Below are positions 23,081 to 31,680 of a DNA stretch of 64,000 nt, piece by piece; position 1 is the stretch's first letter; every line of letters begins with the position of its first letter. This DNA comes from an uncultured Gemella sp. Lineage in GTDB: Bacteria; Bacillota; Bacilli; Staphylococcales; Gemellaceae. The stretch is taken from NCBI GenBank assembly GCA_900555985.1, contig USNF01000002.1, positions 1-64,000 on the forward strand. Reading direction: 5' to 3'. Made by a program: the position numbers and the translations under genes. The notes beneath the pieces are model-generated. The model searched no databases. It was not told the origin of the DNA and saw nothing but the letters and a program-made list of their open reading frames with translations.

Positions 23081-25069
23081 ATGAAAAAAAACAAATTAAA
23101 ATACGTACTTATTCCTGCATTTACAACAGCAGCAATGTTCCCTATATTTGCAGATAATGACGCTAAAGCAAGTAACAAAAGCGCTGTGGCAACAGCTACT
23201 CAACCAGCCACTCAGCCAACTTTCCAAAAGGAACCTAAGGAGATTAGTAATAAAATTCCTATGACTGTAGCTGAGTACAAGCAAAAAAGTGCATTAGAGT
23301 TAGCTCAATTAATTCGAGAGAAAAAAGTAACTAGTGAAGAGCTAGTAAATCTTGCATATAAAACTATTGATCAAGAAAATCCAAAACTAAATGCTGTACT
23401 TACAACAGAAGATGGAAAAATTCCAGCTGCTATTAAAGAACAAGCATATACAGATGCTAAAGAAATAGATAGTCGTATCAAAGCAGGAAATGCATCATCT
23501 AACCCTGTTAATTGGGAAGAACAACCATTTTTAGGAGTGCCTACTCTTATCAAAGGTTTAGACCAAATCAAAAATGGTGATGCATCTAATGGAGTCTACT
23601 TTAACAAGGGTAAAGTTTCAAAAAATGATTTAATGGTAGCAAAAGAATTCAGAAAATTAGGATTTGTTATTTTAGGTCAAACTAATTACCCTGAGCTAGG
23701 AACTAGAAATATTACAGATTCTAAGTTATTTGGACCTGCTGGAAATCCTGCTGATCCATCACGTAACACTGGAGGTTCTTCAGGAGGAAGTGCTGGGGCT
23801 GTAGCTAGTGGTATGGTTCCAATTGCTAGTGCAAGTGATGCTGGAGGATCTATTCGTATCCCAGCTTCTTGGACAGGTTTAATTGGTTTAAAACCAACAG
23901 GACATGTAGTTAAATTCCCTCTTGTTAAAACTATCGAAGATGCTAAAGTTTACTTTGATAAAACAAATATTAGTAAACCTAAAACACTTGAAGAAGTACC
24001 AAGTGATCTGAAAAAACTAAAAGTAGCATACACTCTTAAAACTCCACTTAAAGATGTTGAATTAAGTGAAGATGGTAAAAAAGCCGTTCTAAAAGCTGTA
24101 GAGTTTTTAAAAGCTCAAGGTTTTGAAGTTGAAGAGGTTAACGAGTTCCCTGTTGACGGATATGAAGGAATCAGAACATATACAGTTGGTGCTATAGGTG
24201 GTGCATACGCCCAAGCTGCAAAACTAGCTAATGAAACAACAAAATATGAACTTGACCCTGCAACTTATGCTTTAGGAACATCAACAATTTCAAGAGGAAA
24301 AGTGGTAGGAAACACAGATATTTCTTCTGCTAAACCAGCTAGTACATATATTAAACAAATGGATGATTTCTATAAAAAATATGATTTATTCTTAATGGCT
24401 ACTAATGCTGTAACAGCACCTTCAAATGACAAAAACATTGACCCTTATGTTGATCCTGAAGTTGAGAAAAAGTTATACAATATTAATAACATCAAAGACC
24501 CTAAAGAACGTTTTGATTTATTAGTTAAACAATGGGAACCAATGATGAAGAGAACTCCTTTTACATGGTTATTCAACCTTACAGGAAATCCTTCTATTTC
24601 TTTACCTGTATATAAAAATGAAAATAATTTACCACTTGGGGTAATGTTCGCTGGAAGAAATAATTCAGAGAAAATATTACTTGAAATGGGACAATTATTC
24701 CAAGATAATAAACAATTCGTAATGAATTCAAGCATTAGAAATACTGCACTATCTGAAAATGGAAATAAAGTTGGAGTTAATGATTATAATACTAAATTTG
24801 AATATAATACACCTAATTATGCTCCTGTAGTTGAAGAATTACCTATTTTAAATATAGATACTACTAAGCCATCAGCTAATTCTGATTCTGCTAAAGCAGA
24901 TAAAAATATTGTTAGCAATTATCCTAAATTTAGTAAAGTAGAAGTAAATAATAACTCTTCTATTAAAGCTTTACCAAAAACTGGTATAACTAATACTATT
25001 TCATACACTACTATTGCTGCTTTAGGTTTAATGGCCTTAATGCTATATAGAAATAAAAAAAATAACTAA
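23081..25069 (+). CDS. cell-wall-anchored amidase-signature enzyme (LPKTG)
   Basis: 662-residue exported enzyme. A signal peptide covers about residues 1-30. The amidase-signature domain (about 65-565) has the full Ser-Ser-Lys catalytic set: K158 in TLIKGLDQ, the cis-Ser in GGSSGGSAGA (232-240) and the nucleophile S257 in DAGGSIR. A low-complexity spacer leads to the sorting signal LPKTG near residue 631, a hydrophobic stretch and the basic tail YRNKKNN, so sortase should attach it to peptidoglycan. Amidase-signature enzymes are mostly cytosolic; a wall-anchored one suggests action on an extracellular amide. The substrate is unknown. Monocistronic, own promoter and terminator, AAGGAG ribosome site. 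Confidence 0.9.
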   Translation: MKKNKLKYVLIPAFTTAAMFPIFADNDAKASNKSAVATATQPATQPTFQKEPKEISNKIPMTVAEYKQKSALELAQLIREKKVTSEELVNLAYKTIDQENPKLNAVLTTEDGKIPAAIKEQAYTDAKEIDSRIKAGNASSNPVNWEEQPFLGVPTLIKGLDQIKNGDASNGVYFNKGKVSKNDLMVAKEFRKLGFVILGQTNYPELGTRNITDSKLFGPAGNPADPSRNTGGSSGGSAGAVASGMVPIASASDAGGSIRIPASWTGLIGLKPTGHVVKFPLVKTIEDAKVYFDKTNISKPKTLEEVPSDLKKLKVAYTLKTPLKDVELSEDGKKAVLKAVEFLKAQGFEVEEVNEFPVDGYEGIRTYTVGAIGGAYAQAAKLANETTKYELDPATYALGTSTISRGKVVGNTDISSAKPASTYIKQMDDFYKKYDLFLMATNAVTAPSNDKNIDPYVDPEVEKKLYNINNIKDPKERFDLLVKQWEPMMKRTPFTWLFNLTGNPSISLPVYKNENNLPLGVMFAGRNNSEKILLEMGQLFQDNKQFVMNSSIRNTALSENGNKVGVNDYNTKFEYNTPNYAPVVEELPILNIDTTKPSANSDSAKADKNIVSNYPKFSKVEVNNNSSIKALPKTGITNTISYTTIAALGLMALMLYRNKKNN

Positions 25070-25080
25070 TAATTTGAAAA

Positions 25081-25111
25081 GAGTGACTTGAAAAATAAAT
25101 TCAAGTCACTC
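25081..25111. terminator. bidirectional terminator between amidase and gdh
   Basis: Perfect 12-bp stem GAGTGACTTGAA / TTCAAGTCACTC with a 7-base loop and a T run after it on the plus strand. A/T flanks allow use in both directions by the two convergent genes. Confidence 0.9.
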
Positions 25112-25138
25112 TTTTTTTATAAAGTTAATAAAATTTAA

Positions 25139-26398
25139 TTAGCTTAATCTACCTTTTAATCTCATATTTTTCACAATTTTCTCTATTGAATTTACATATG
25201 CTGCTTTTCTCATTGGAATAGTAAATCTTTCTTTCACTTCCCAAATATCATTAAATGCTTTTGTCATAACTTTATCTTGTTTTTCAACAACTTCTTCTTC
25301 ACTCCAATAATATCCCTGTAAGTTTTGAACCCATTCAAAGTATGATACAGTAACACCACCACTATTAGCTAGAATATCAGGAATCACTACAATACCTTTT
25401 TCTTGCAATACTTTATCTCCTTCTAAGGTAGCTGGCCCATTAGCACCTTCTGATACAATAGGTGCTTTTATTAAGCTTGCCTCATGAGAATCAATAGCAT
25501 TCTCTAAAGCACAAGGGCATAATACATCTACATCAAGAGCCCAGAATTCATCTAATGTTAATCGTTTTGTATTTGGTAGAGTATGGAATCTAACTTTAGT
25601 ATCTTTGCAATTTTGTAATTCTTTATATGATAGTCCTTCTTCACGATATACTGCATATTGAACTCCATCATCATCACGCTCAGTAACCGCAACAACCGTA
25701 GCTCCATATTTTATGGCTGTATCTACTGTATAACTACCCACATTTCCAAAACCTTGAACAGAAAATTTAGCACCTTCTACTGTTTTTCCTGTTTTTTCTA
25801 AAGCAAGTTTTGCAGATAATGCAACACCATGACCTGTAGCCTGTGTTCTTCCTAATGAACCACCCAGTTCTAATGGCTTACCTGTTAATGTACCTATTCC
25901 TTGTTCTCCTGTAAGAACATTATATTCATCAATCATCCAAGACATAATTTGACCATTTGTATTAACGTCTGGTGCTGGTACATCTTGTTTTTCTCCTAAG
26001 TATTTATATAATCCTCGAATATATCCACGTGATAGTCTTTCTAATTCACCTTTTGATAGTTCTTTGGGGTCAACAATAACCCCACCTTTACCTCCACCGT
26101 ATGGTAGATTAGCAACTGCACACTTGAAAGTCATCCAAATTGATAATGCCTTAACCTCATCTCCTGTCACTAATGGATGGAATCTAAGTCCACCTTTTGT
26201 TGGACCAATTGCATCATTATGTTGAGAACGGAATCCTTTAAAATACTTCACTTCTCCATTATCCATTTTTACCGGAATAGTAATTTCAATAAATCTTTGA
26301 GGATCTTTTAATGATTCATAGACTTCCTCTTTATAACCTAATATATCACAAGCACTTTTAATTTGCTCTCTTGCATTAATTAATGGATTGTTATTCAT
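25139..26398 (-). CDS. gdhA: glutamate dehydrogenase
   Basis: Interconverts glutamate and 2-oxoglutarate with ammonia. The 419-residue length and sequence fit the RocG/GudB-type Glu/Leu/Phe/Val dehydrogenases. The glycine-rich active-site segment LPYGGGKGGVIVDP holds the catalytic Lys region, GGSLGRTQATGHGV is conserved, and the Rossmann motif is VQGFGNVGSYT. The gene stands alone with AAGGAG upstream and a minus-strand TATAAT (26453-26458) in the AT-rich leader. Coenzyme preference cannot be settled by eye. There are no adjacent arginine or proline genes to indicate a catabolic role. Confidence 0.93.
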   Translation of the reverse strand: MNNNPLINAREQIKSACDILGYKEEVYESLKDPQRFIEITIPVKMDNGEVKYFKGFRSQHNDAIGPTKGGLRFHPLVTGDEVKALSIWMTFKCAVANLPYGGGKGGVIVDPKELSKGELERLSRGYIRGLYKYLGEKQDVPAPDVNTNGQIMSWMIDEYNVLTGEQGIGTLTGKPLELGGSLGRTQATGHGVALSAKLALEKTGKTVEGAKFSVQGFGNVGSYTVDTAIKYGATVVAVTERDDDGVQYAVYREEGLSYKELQNCKDTKVRFHTLPNTKRLTLDEFWALDVDVLCPCALENAIDSHEASLIKAPIVSEGANGPATLEGDKVLQEKGIVVIPDILANSGGVTVSYFEWVQNLQGYYWSEEEVVEKQDKVMTKAFNDIWEVKERFTIPMRKAAYVNSIEKIVKNMRLKGRLS

Positions 26399-26638
26399 AG
26401 CAGTATCTCCTTATAATTCAATTTTACATTTAATAATGTATCCGTTTACTATATTATAACAAATCTAGAACACTTTTGAAAAAAGTATATTTTCTAATAA
26501 TTATAGTGAAAAATAATATTTTTATATATATTTTTTAAAAACGGAAATTTTTATTACTTTTAATATAAATATTACTTTATATTTTATTTTAAAAAATATA
26601 TTATTTTTATTTAGGATTTTATTTAGCTATTACAATAA

Positions 26639-26672
26639 AAAACAGCCTTGATTTTCAAATCAAAACTGTTTT
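26639..26672 (-). terminator. terminator of polA
   Basis: AAAACAG / CTGTTTT and inner TTGATTT / AAATCAA form a two-part stem with a small internal loop and a TC loop, 18 bases past the polA stop and followed on the minus strand by a T run. Confidence 0.85.
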
Positions 26673-26690
26673 ATTGTATTAATTAGTTAT

Positions 26691-29330
26691 TTACTTCGCT
26701 TCATACCATGAAGGTCCACTACTTGCTTCAGCTTTTAACTTAACGTCTAAGTTAGCCGCTTCTTCCATTATTGTTACCATTTTATCAGTAAATTCTTCTA
26801 AAATATCTTTACTTACATCAAAAATTAGTTCATCATGTACTTGTAGCAATAGTTTCGCATCTACTTTGCTTTCTTCTATGTAGTTATATGCACTTATCAT
26901 TGCTATCTTTATAATATCAGCGGCTGTCCCTTGAATAGGTGTGTTCATTGCAATACGTGCATTAAGGTTTGCAATTATTTTATTTTTAGCATTGATTTCT
27001 GGTAAACTTCTTCTTCTGTTATATAAAGTTTCTACATAACCATGCTCTTTAGCAAATTCTACAATATCAGTCATATATTTATCAACACCTTTAAATGTTT
27101 CTAAATACTTTTCAATAAATTCTTTTGCACGTTTTCTTGTAATTCCAAGATTGTTCGATAATCCAAAATCAGATATTCCATAAACTATTCCAAAGTTTAC
27201 TGCCTTAGCTTCTCTTCTCATAGTTGGTGTTACCTCATCTAGTGGCACACCATTAACATCACTTGCTGTTTTTGTATGTATATCTACATCATGCTTAAAT
27301 GCATCGATCATACCTTTATCTTGAGCAATATGAGCTAAGACGCGTAACTCTATTTGTGAGTAGTCTATAGATAAGATTACTCTATCACTAGAAGCTGGTA
27401 TAAATGCTTTTCTTATTTTTTTACCTTCTTCTATTCTTGTTGGGATATTTTGAAGATTTGGATTTACAGAAGATAATCTACCTGTTTGAGTTAAAGTTTG
27501 TTCATATCGAGTATGAATTTTTCCTTCACGGGTAATATCTTTTACTAAACCTTTTGCATATGTTGAATTTAATTTTGTTAAAGTACGATACTCCATAATT
27601 AATGGTATAATATCATGTTTATATTGCAATTGCTCTAGCACTTCAACGGCAGTAGAATAACCTGTTTTTGTTTTCTTAACTACTGGTAGTCCTAAGCCTT
27701 CGAATAATACTACTCCAAGCTGCTTAGGTGATGCTATATTAAATTCTGAACCAGCTAAGGTATAAATGCTACCCTCTAAAACGTTTATTCTTTCATCAAA
27801 TTCTTGGCTCATTTCATCTAAAGCTTTTTTACTAACATGGATTCCTTCAAATTCCATATTAGCTAATACTCTAGCCACTTTTATTTCAATATTTTTATAT
27901 AAGTCTAGCATATTTTCTTCTTCAAGCCTTTTTATCATTAGAGGCTTAACTTCTAAAATACTAGCTGCTATCTTAGCTATATATGAATTTAATACTTCTT
28001 GAGTAGGTAAAGATCGTTTAGCTCCTTTTCCATAGATTTCCTCATTACTACTAATTATCTCACCTAAATAATTAAATACTATTTTATCTATTTCACTTTT
28101 TGAAGTAACATCAATTAGATAATTAGCAATCTTAATATCAAAAATATCTCCATTAATTTCTTTATTATTTTTTTTAGCTATATAAATGATTTTTTTTATG
28201 TCATAAACTGTTTTTTCTTCTTGACTTTCCAAATACTCAATCACATATTTATTATCAAAAAAGCTCTCTTCACTAAAAATATATGCAGTATTATCTACGT
28301 ATACTGAAACACCTAATACATCAGAATTTTGATAATCTTCAGTATAGCATTCTATATGCAAAGAACTATTTTTAAAATCTAATTTAGTGTTTTTATCAGC
28401 TATTTCAATTTTAATATCATTCTTAATTTTTTCTTCTTTAGTTTCAGAATCATTTTTATTTTCATCACTATTTTCTTGAGATAATTTTCTTAAAAATGAA
28501 ACGAACTCTAATTTTTCGAATAATTCTTTTTTCTTTTCTCTATTTTCTTTAAAAGTTAGATCCTCTATTTTATTATCAACAGGTACATCAGTATAAATAG
28601 TTGCTAATTTTTTACTTAATATAGCATCCTCTTTACCTTCAGTTAATCTTTCTTTTAATTTTTTACCACTTATATTATCAATATTCTCTAAGACATTTTC
28701 TACTGTTTTATATTCAGTTAATAATTTTATGGCAGTTTTTTCCCCTATACCAGCGATACCTGGAATATTATCCGATTTATCTCCCATTAATCCTTTCATA
28801 TCGATTATTTGTTGTGGAGTTAAACCGTATTTTTCATTTATAAATTCTGGAGTATAATAATCAATTTCTGTAACTCCACGTTTAGTATAGTAAACTGTAA
28901 TATTATCACTAGCAAGTTGAGTTAAGTCTTTATCTCCTGATACTATAATAACTTCTAGCCCTGCTTTTTCGGCTATTTTTGCATAACTACCTATTATATC
29001 ATCAGCCTCGTAATCTAAGTGCTCTTCATATTTTATACCATATGAATCTAATAATTCTCGAACATATCCAAACTGTTCTACTAATTCATTAGGTGTTTTA
29101 TCCCTAGTTCCTTTATAAGCTTCGTAACTTTTATGACGAAATGTCTCTTTTCCTTTATCAAATGCGACTAAGGCATATTTAGGTTTGGTATCTTCTAATA
29201 TTTTTTCTAACATCAAAGTAAAGCCATATACACTGTTAGTATATAAGCCTTTTTTATTTTTTAGAGCTGGCATAGCATAATAAGCACGATAACTTAAGCT
29301 ATTCCCATCTAATAAAATTATTTTATCCAT
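26691..29330 (-). CDS. polA: DNA polymerase I
   Basis: 879-residue repair and Okazaki-fragment polymerase. The N-terminal 5'-3' exonuclease domain (about 1-290) shows DGNSLSYRAYYA and the acidic cluster DYEADDIIGSYA. The polymerase domain has motif A DYSQIELR, motif B RREAKAVNFGIVYG and motif C QVHDELIFD. The middle domain keeps the fold but lacks the catalytic acids of a proofreading exonuclease: where Escherichia coli has FDTET this protein has HIECYTED. This loss is usual in Bacillus-type Pol I, so no proofreading is expected. The start follows GGAGG, and the gene is monocistronic with its own terminator. Confidence 0.96.
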   Translation of the reverse strand: MDKIILLDGNSLSYRAYYAMPALKNKKGLYTNSVYGFTLMLEKILEDTKPKYALVAFDKGKETFRHKSYEAYKGTRDKTPNELVEQFGYVRELLDSYGIKYEEHLDYEADDIIGSYAKIAEKAGLEVIIVSGDKDLTQLASDNITVYYTKRGVTEIDYYTPEFINEKYGLTPQQIIDMKGLMGDKSDNIPGIAGIGEKTAIKLLTEYKTVENVLENIDNISGKKLKERLTEGKEDAILSKKLATIYTDVPVDNKIEDLTFKENREKKKELFEKLEFVSFLRKLSQENSDENKNDSETKEEKIKNDIKIEIADKNTKLDFKNSSLHIECYTEDYQNSDVLGVSVYVDNTAYIFSEESFFDNKYVIEYLESQEEKTVYDIKKIIYIAKKNNKEINGDIFDIKIANYLIDVTSKSEIDKIVFNYLGEIISSNEEIYGKGAKRSLPTQEVLNSYIAKIAASILEVKPLMIKRLEEENMLDLYKNIEIKVARVLANMEFEGIHVSKKALDEMSQEFDERINVLEGSIYTLAGSEFNIASPKQLGVVLFEGLGLPVVKKTKTGYSTAVEVLEQLQYKHDIIPLIMEYRTLTKLNSTYAKGLVKDITREGKIHTRYEQTLTQTGRLSSVNPNLQNIPTRIEEGKKIRKAFIPASSDRVILSIDYSQIELRVLAHIAQDKGMIDAFKHDVDIHTKTASDVNGVPLDEVTPTMRREAKAVNFGIVYGISDFGLSNNLGITRKRAKEFIEKYLETFKGVDKYMTDIVEFAKEHGYVETLYNRRRSLPEINAKNKIIANLNARIAMNTPIQGTAADIIKIAMISAYNYIEESKVDAKLLLQVHDELIFDVSKDILEEFTDKMVTIMEEAANLDVKLKAEASSGPSWYEAK

Positions 29331-29370
29331 TTTTTCCTCCTATAAAATAATTTCTATAAATCACAAATGA

Positions 29371-29417
29371 AGTGACTCAAACAATGATTTCAAAATAATC
29401 ATCGTTATTAAGTCACC
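29371..29417 (-). terminator. probable terminator of the glycosyltransferase gene
   Basis: GTGACTCAAACAATGATTT and the imperfect complement AATCATCGTTATTAAGTCAC form a long hairpin with mismatches, just past the stop at 29441. Confidence 0.55.
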
Positions 29418-29440
29418 CACATTTATAACAATATTACTTC

Positions 29441-30643
29441 TTATAATAAATTATGAATTAGTTCTATTTTACTCTTCCAAGAATGACGTTTTATCTCTTC
29501 CATTAACTCTTTTGGAATTTCACGTTGTTTTCTCGTTCTTTCTATCATTAATTCTAATGCATTCACGATTCTTTCAATAAAAGCAGGTTTTTCTTCTTCT
29601 ACTGCTTTATCAGTATCATAAATAGTTGGCATAGCTATGTATTCTATAATTTCTGAGTTATTAATTTTATCTCCTAAAAACTCAATAAGGCCTTCTATTT
29701 CAGTAGCAACCACTCTTAATCCGCTACCCAATGCTTCTACAGCAATTAGCCCTAAACCTTCAAAATATGATGGTAAAATAAATATATCTTTCTCACGCAT
29801 TAATTCTCCAAGATGAACTTGATCCATGGCATTAAATATATTTATGTTTTTCGAATCACCTACTAAATTTTCAATTCTTTGTCTATCTTGCTCTTTAAGG
29901 TTTCCTATTAAATCTATCTCAATATTATCAACCTTTGTTTCTAATATTCTAAAAGCTTTAATTAATTCAAAAAATCCTTTTGATTCATCAAATTTCCCAG
30001 CATATACTATTTCAACTTTATCCTTTTTAGGATATTCTTTTAATGGGAAAAAGACTTTTTCATTGTATCCTGCTCCAAGATTTATTATATTTTCTTTTGG
30101 ATAATTAAATTCTTTTGAAATTTCATCGATTTGCCCACTGCTTAAGGCTAATATTTTATCAAGTTTCCCTAAATTTAGTACATATTTTTCTTTCATTACG
30201 GGATTTTTTTCAGCTTGTCTTATATCTGTATTGTGACATACCCCTATAATTTTTTTATCATTAAAAATTTCACAAACTATTGAGCTCAAAATCCATAAAT
30301 GGTGAGTAATAACTACATCAGGATTAAAATCTTCTTTTGCTTTTACTAATTTTTCTCTAAATGCATTTTGCCAAGAATCTACCATATCTTCTGTCATATC
30401 TTTGTATAGAGTATTATTGTAAGGCATAATATCACTCATTCCCACTATAGGAAAGTCTAGGTCTTTTCCTTCAAATTCTACTTTATATACTTTATCTAAT
30501 ATATTAAAATTATATTCGGGAGTAGTAGCATATACAGCTGCTTGTTCATGATTAAAACTTTCTAATCCTTCTATTACGTTTGTAAAATATACTCCACTTC
30601 CTGTTTTTGCAGGTAATTGTGCTAAAACGTGTAACACTCGCAT
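29441..30643 (-). CDS. GT4-family glycosyltransferase
   Basis: 400-residue GT-B fold transferase. The N-terminal domain begins MRVLHVLAQLPAKTGSGVYF, typical of family 4 sugar transferases. The C-terminal donor-binding domain shows VEIVYAGKFDESKGFFELI and the EX7E motif in FEGLGLIAVEALGSGL, followed by VVATEIEGLIEFLG. Several ATG codons open the frame; the one at 30641-30643 is chosen because GAGG lies nine bases upstream and it starts the conserved first strand. The neighbours do not form a polysaccharide cluster, so the acceptor is unknown; glycolipid or wall glycan synthesis is possible. Confidence 0.85.
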   Translation of the reverse strand: MRVLHVLAQLPAKTGSGVYFTNVIEGLESFNHEQAAVYATTPEYNFNILDKVYKVEFEGKDLDFPIVGMSDIMPYNNTLYKDMTEDMVDSWQNAFREKLVKAKEDFNPDVVITHHLWILSSIVCEIFNDKKIIGVCHNTDIRQAEKNPVMKEKYVLNLGKLDKILALSSGQIDEISKEFNYPKENIINLGAGYNEKVFFPLKEYPKKDKVEIVYAGKFDESKGFFELIKAFRILETKVDNIEIDLIGNLKEQDRQRIENLVGDSKNINIFNAMDQVHLGELMREKDIFILPSYFEGLGLIAVEALGSGLRVVATEIEGLIEFLGDKINNSEIIEYIAMPTIYDTDKAVEEEKPAFIERIVNALELMIERTRKQREIPKELMEEIKRHSWKSKIELIHNLL

Positions 30644-30693
30644 AAATTCCATCCTCAACTTTTTTATTATTCTACCATACTATTATAACATAG

Positions 30694-30727
30694 AAAAAAG
30701 GAATTCTTAATCAAGAACCCCTTTTTT
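30694..30727 (-). terminator. terminator of the rhodanese gene
   Basis: AAAAAAGG / CCTTTTTT with inner TTCTT / AAGAA gives a bipartite stem with A and T runs, downstream of the small GGT hairpin at 30736-30752. Confidence 0.8.
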
Positions 30728-30730
30728 ATT

Positions 30731-30759
30731 TTATTAACGATAACCTATCGTTTTAATAA
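30731..30759 (-). promoter_or_regulatory. SECIS-like hairpin just after the rhodanese TGA
   Basis: On the minus strand AACGATA pairs perfectly with TATCGTT around a GGT triloop (30736-30752). An outer TTATT / AATAA pairing extends it past a two-base AA bulge. The loop G is 24 bases after the TGA at 30769-30771. There is no T run after it, and a separate terminator follows, so it is not needed as a terminator. It has the same plan (7-bp stem, GGN triloop) as the hairpin after the arsM TGA. Confidence 0.5.
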
Positions 30760-30768
30760 TCTCTACCC

Positions 30769-31494
30769 TCAAGCGCTACATTCAGAAGCTTGCTCTGCTG
30801 GATTCGCATCATAATCTTTTGGATTATAAAACGCATCGCGATATTTTTTAGTATAAAATGGTTCTATTAAATTAATAATAGTATAGCCATTTTCCCCTAG
30901 TTTTTTGCAAACTTCTTTACTTTCTTCTGGATTATTATTATAGACAAAAATTGTCGTACCTTTATCTAATTTTTCTAAAACAGAATCAATTTCTTTAGGT
31001 GAAACTTTTATTTCGTCATCTGACAATACTTCTTCTCCTAAATTTAATAATTGCTTTTTTGAAGTTTTTGTGATTCTATATTTGAACTCAGATAGTAAAA
31101 CATTTGTATATATAGCTTTTCCATAATCATACTGTTTTACCCCATCACCTATATGTAATTTTGTAAATCCTCTTTCACGTAATAATTTCTCTGTGTTTCG
31201 TGAAGTAACATCTACTACACAATATAGAATAATATCCTTATCTTTATAATCATCTAGAATATCACTACCATCTTTAAATAATTTAATCGGTAGACTTACT
31301 GCATTAATGGCATGAACCCTATCATACTCTTTTTTCCAACGAGTATCCACTACTAGTGCTTCTTCATAAGTTTTCTTTTCTACTTCAGCACCTGGCACTC
31401 GACCTGGTTTTCCTTTTAGTAGTTTTTGCCAAAATGCGTATAGTCCGATTACTATTATTAATAGAATTATACAAATAATTAATAATACATTCAT
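30769..31494 (-). CDS. membrane-anchored rhodanese-domain protein ending at a TGA, possible CxxU tail
   Basis: An N-terminal membrane segment (about residues 1-22) anchors a rhodanese domain (about 35-125) with VDTRWKKEY and a catalytic-loop Cys in ILYCVVDVTSRN. The second half (about 135-235) has a rhodanese-like beta-alpha pattern without a clear catalytic loop. The start at 31494 has AAAGGGG upstream. The conventional product is 241 aa ending E-C-S-A, then TGA. Reading that TGA as selenocysteine would add Sec-Gly before TAG (30763-30765), giving a C-terminal C239-S-A-U242-G. CxxU tails are known redox motifs, and a SECIS-like hairpin follows. Otherwise it is an ordinary stop. Domain call is firm; the Sec reading is a hypothesis. 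Confidence 0.82.
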   Translation of the reverse strand: MNVLLIICIILLIIVIGLYAFWQKLLKGKPGRVPGAEVEKKTYEEALVVDTRWKKEYDRVHAINAVSLPIKLFKDGSDILDDYKDKDIILYCVVDVTSRNTEKLLRERGFTKLHIGDGVKQYDYGKAIYTNVLLSEFKYRITKTSKKQLLNLGEEVLSDDEIKVSPKEIDSVLEKLDKGTTIFVYNNNPEESKEVCKKLGENGYTIINLIEPFYTKKYRDAFYNPKDYDANPAEQASECSA

Positions 31495-31680
31495 CGCTAT
31501 ACCCCTTTCTGTTACTTTTAATTTTAACATATTTTATTATATATTTGTACTAAAAGAAACAAAATATCTTTGATTTTTTATATAATTAGGAGTAAAATGA
31601 TATTAGCATTTATTTTATTATCATTAATTTAATAAAATAGTAATATTTAAATATCTAATCTTCTTGAAAGGAGGTATTTT

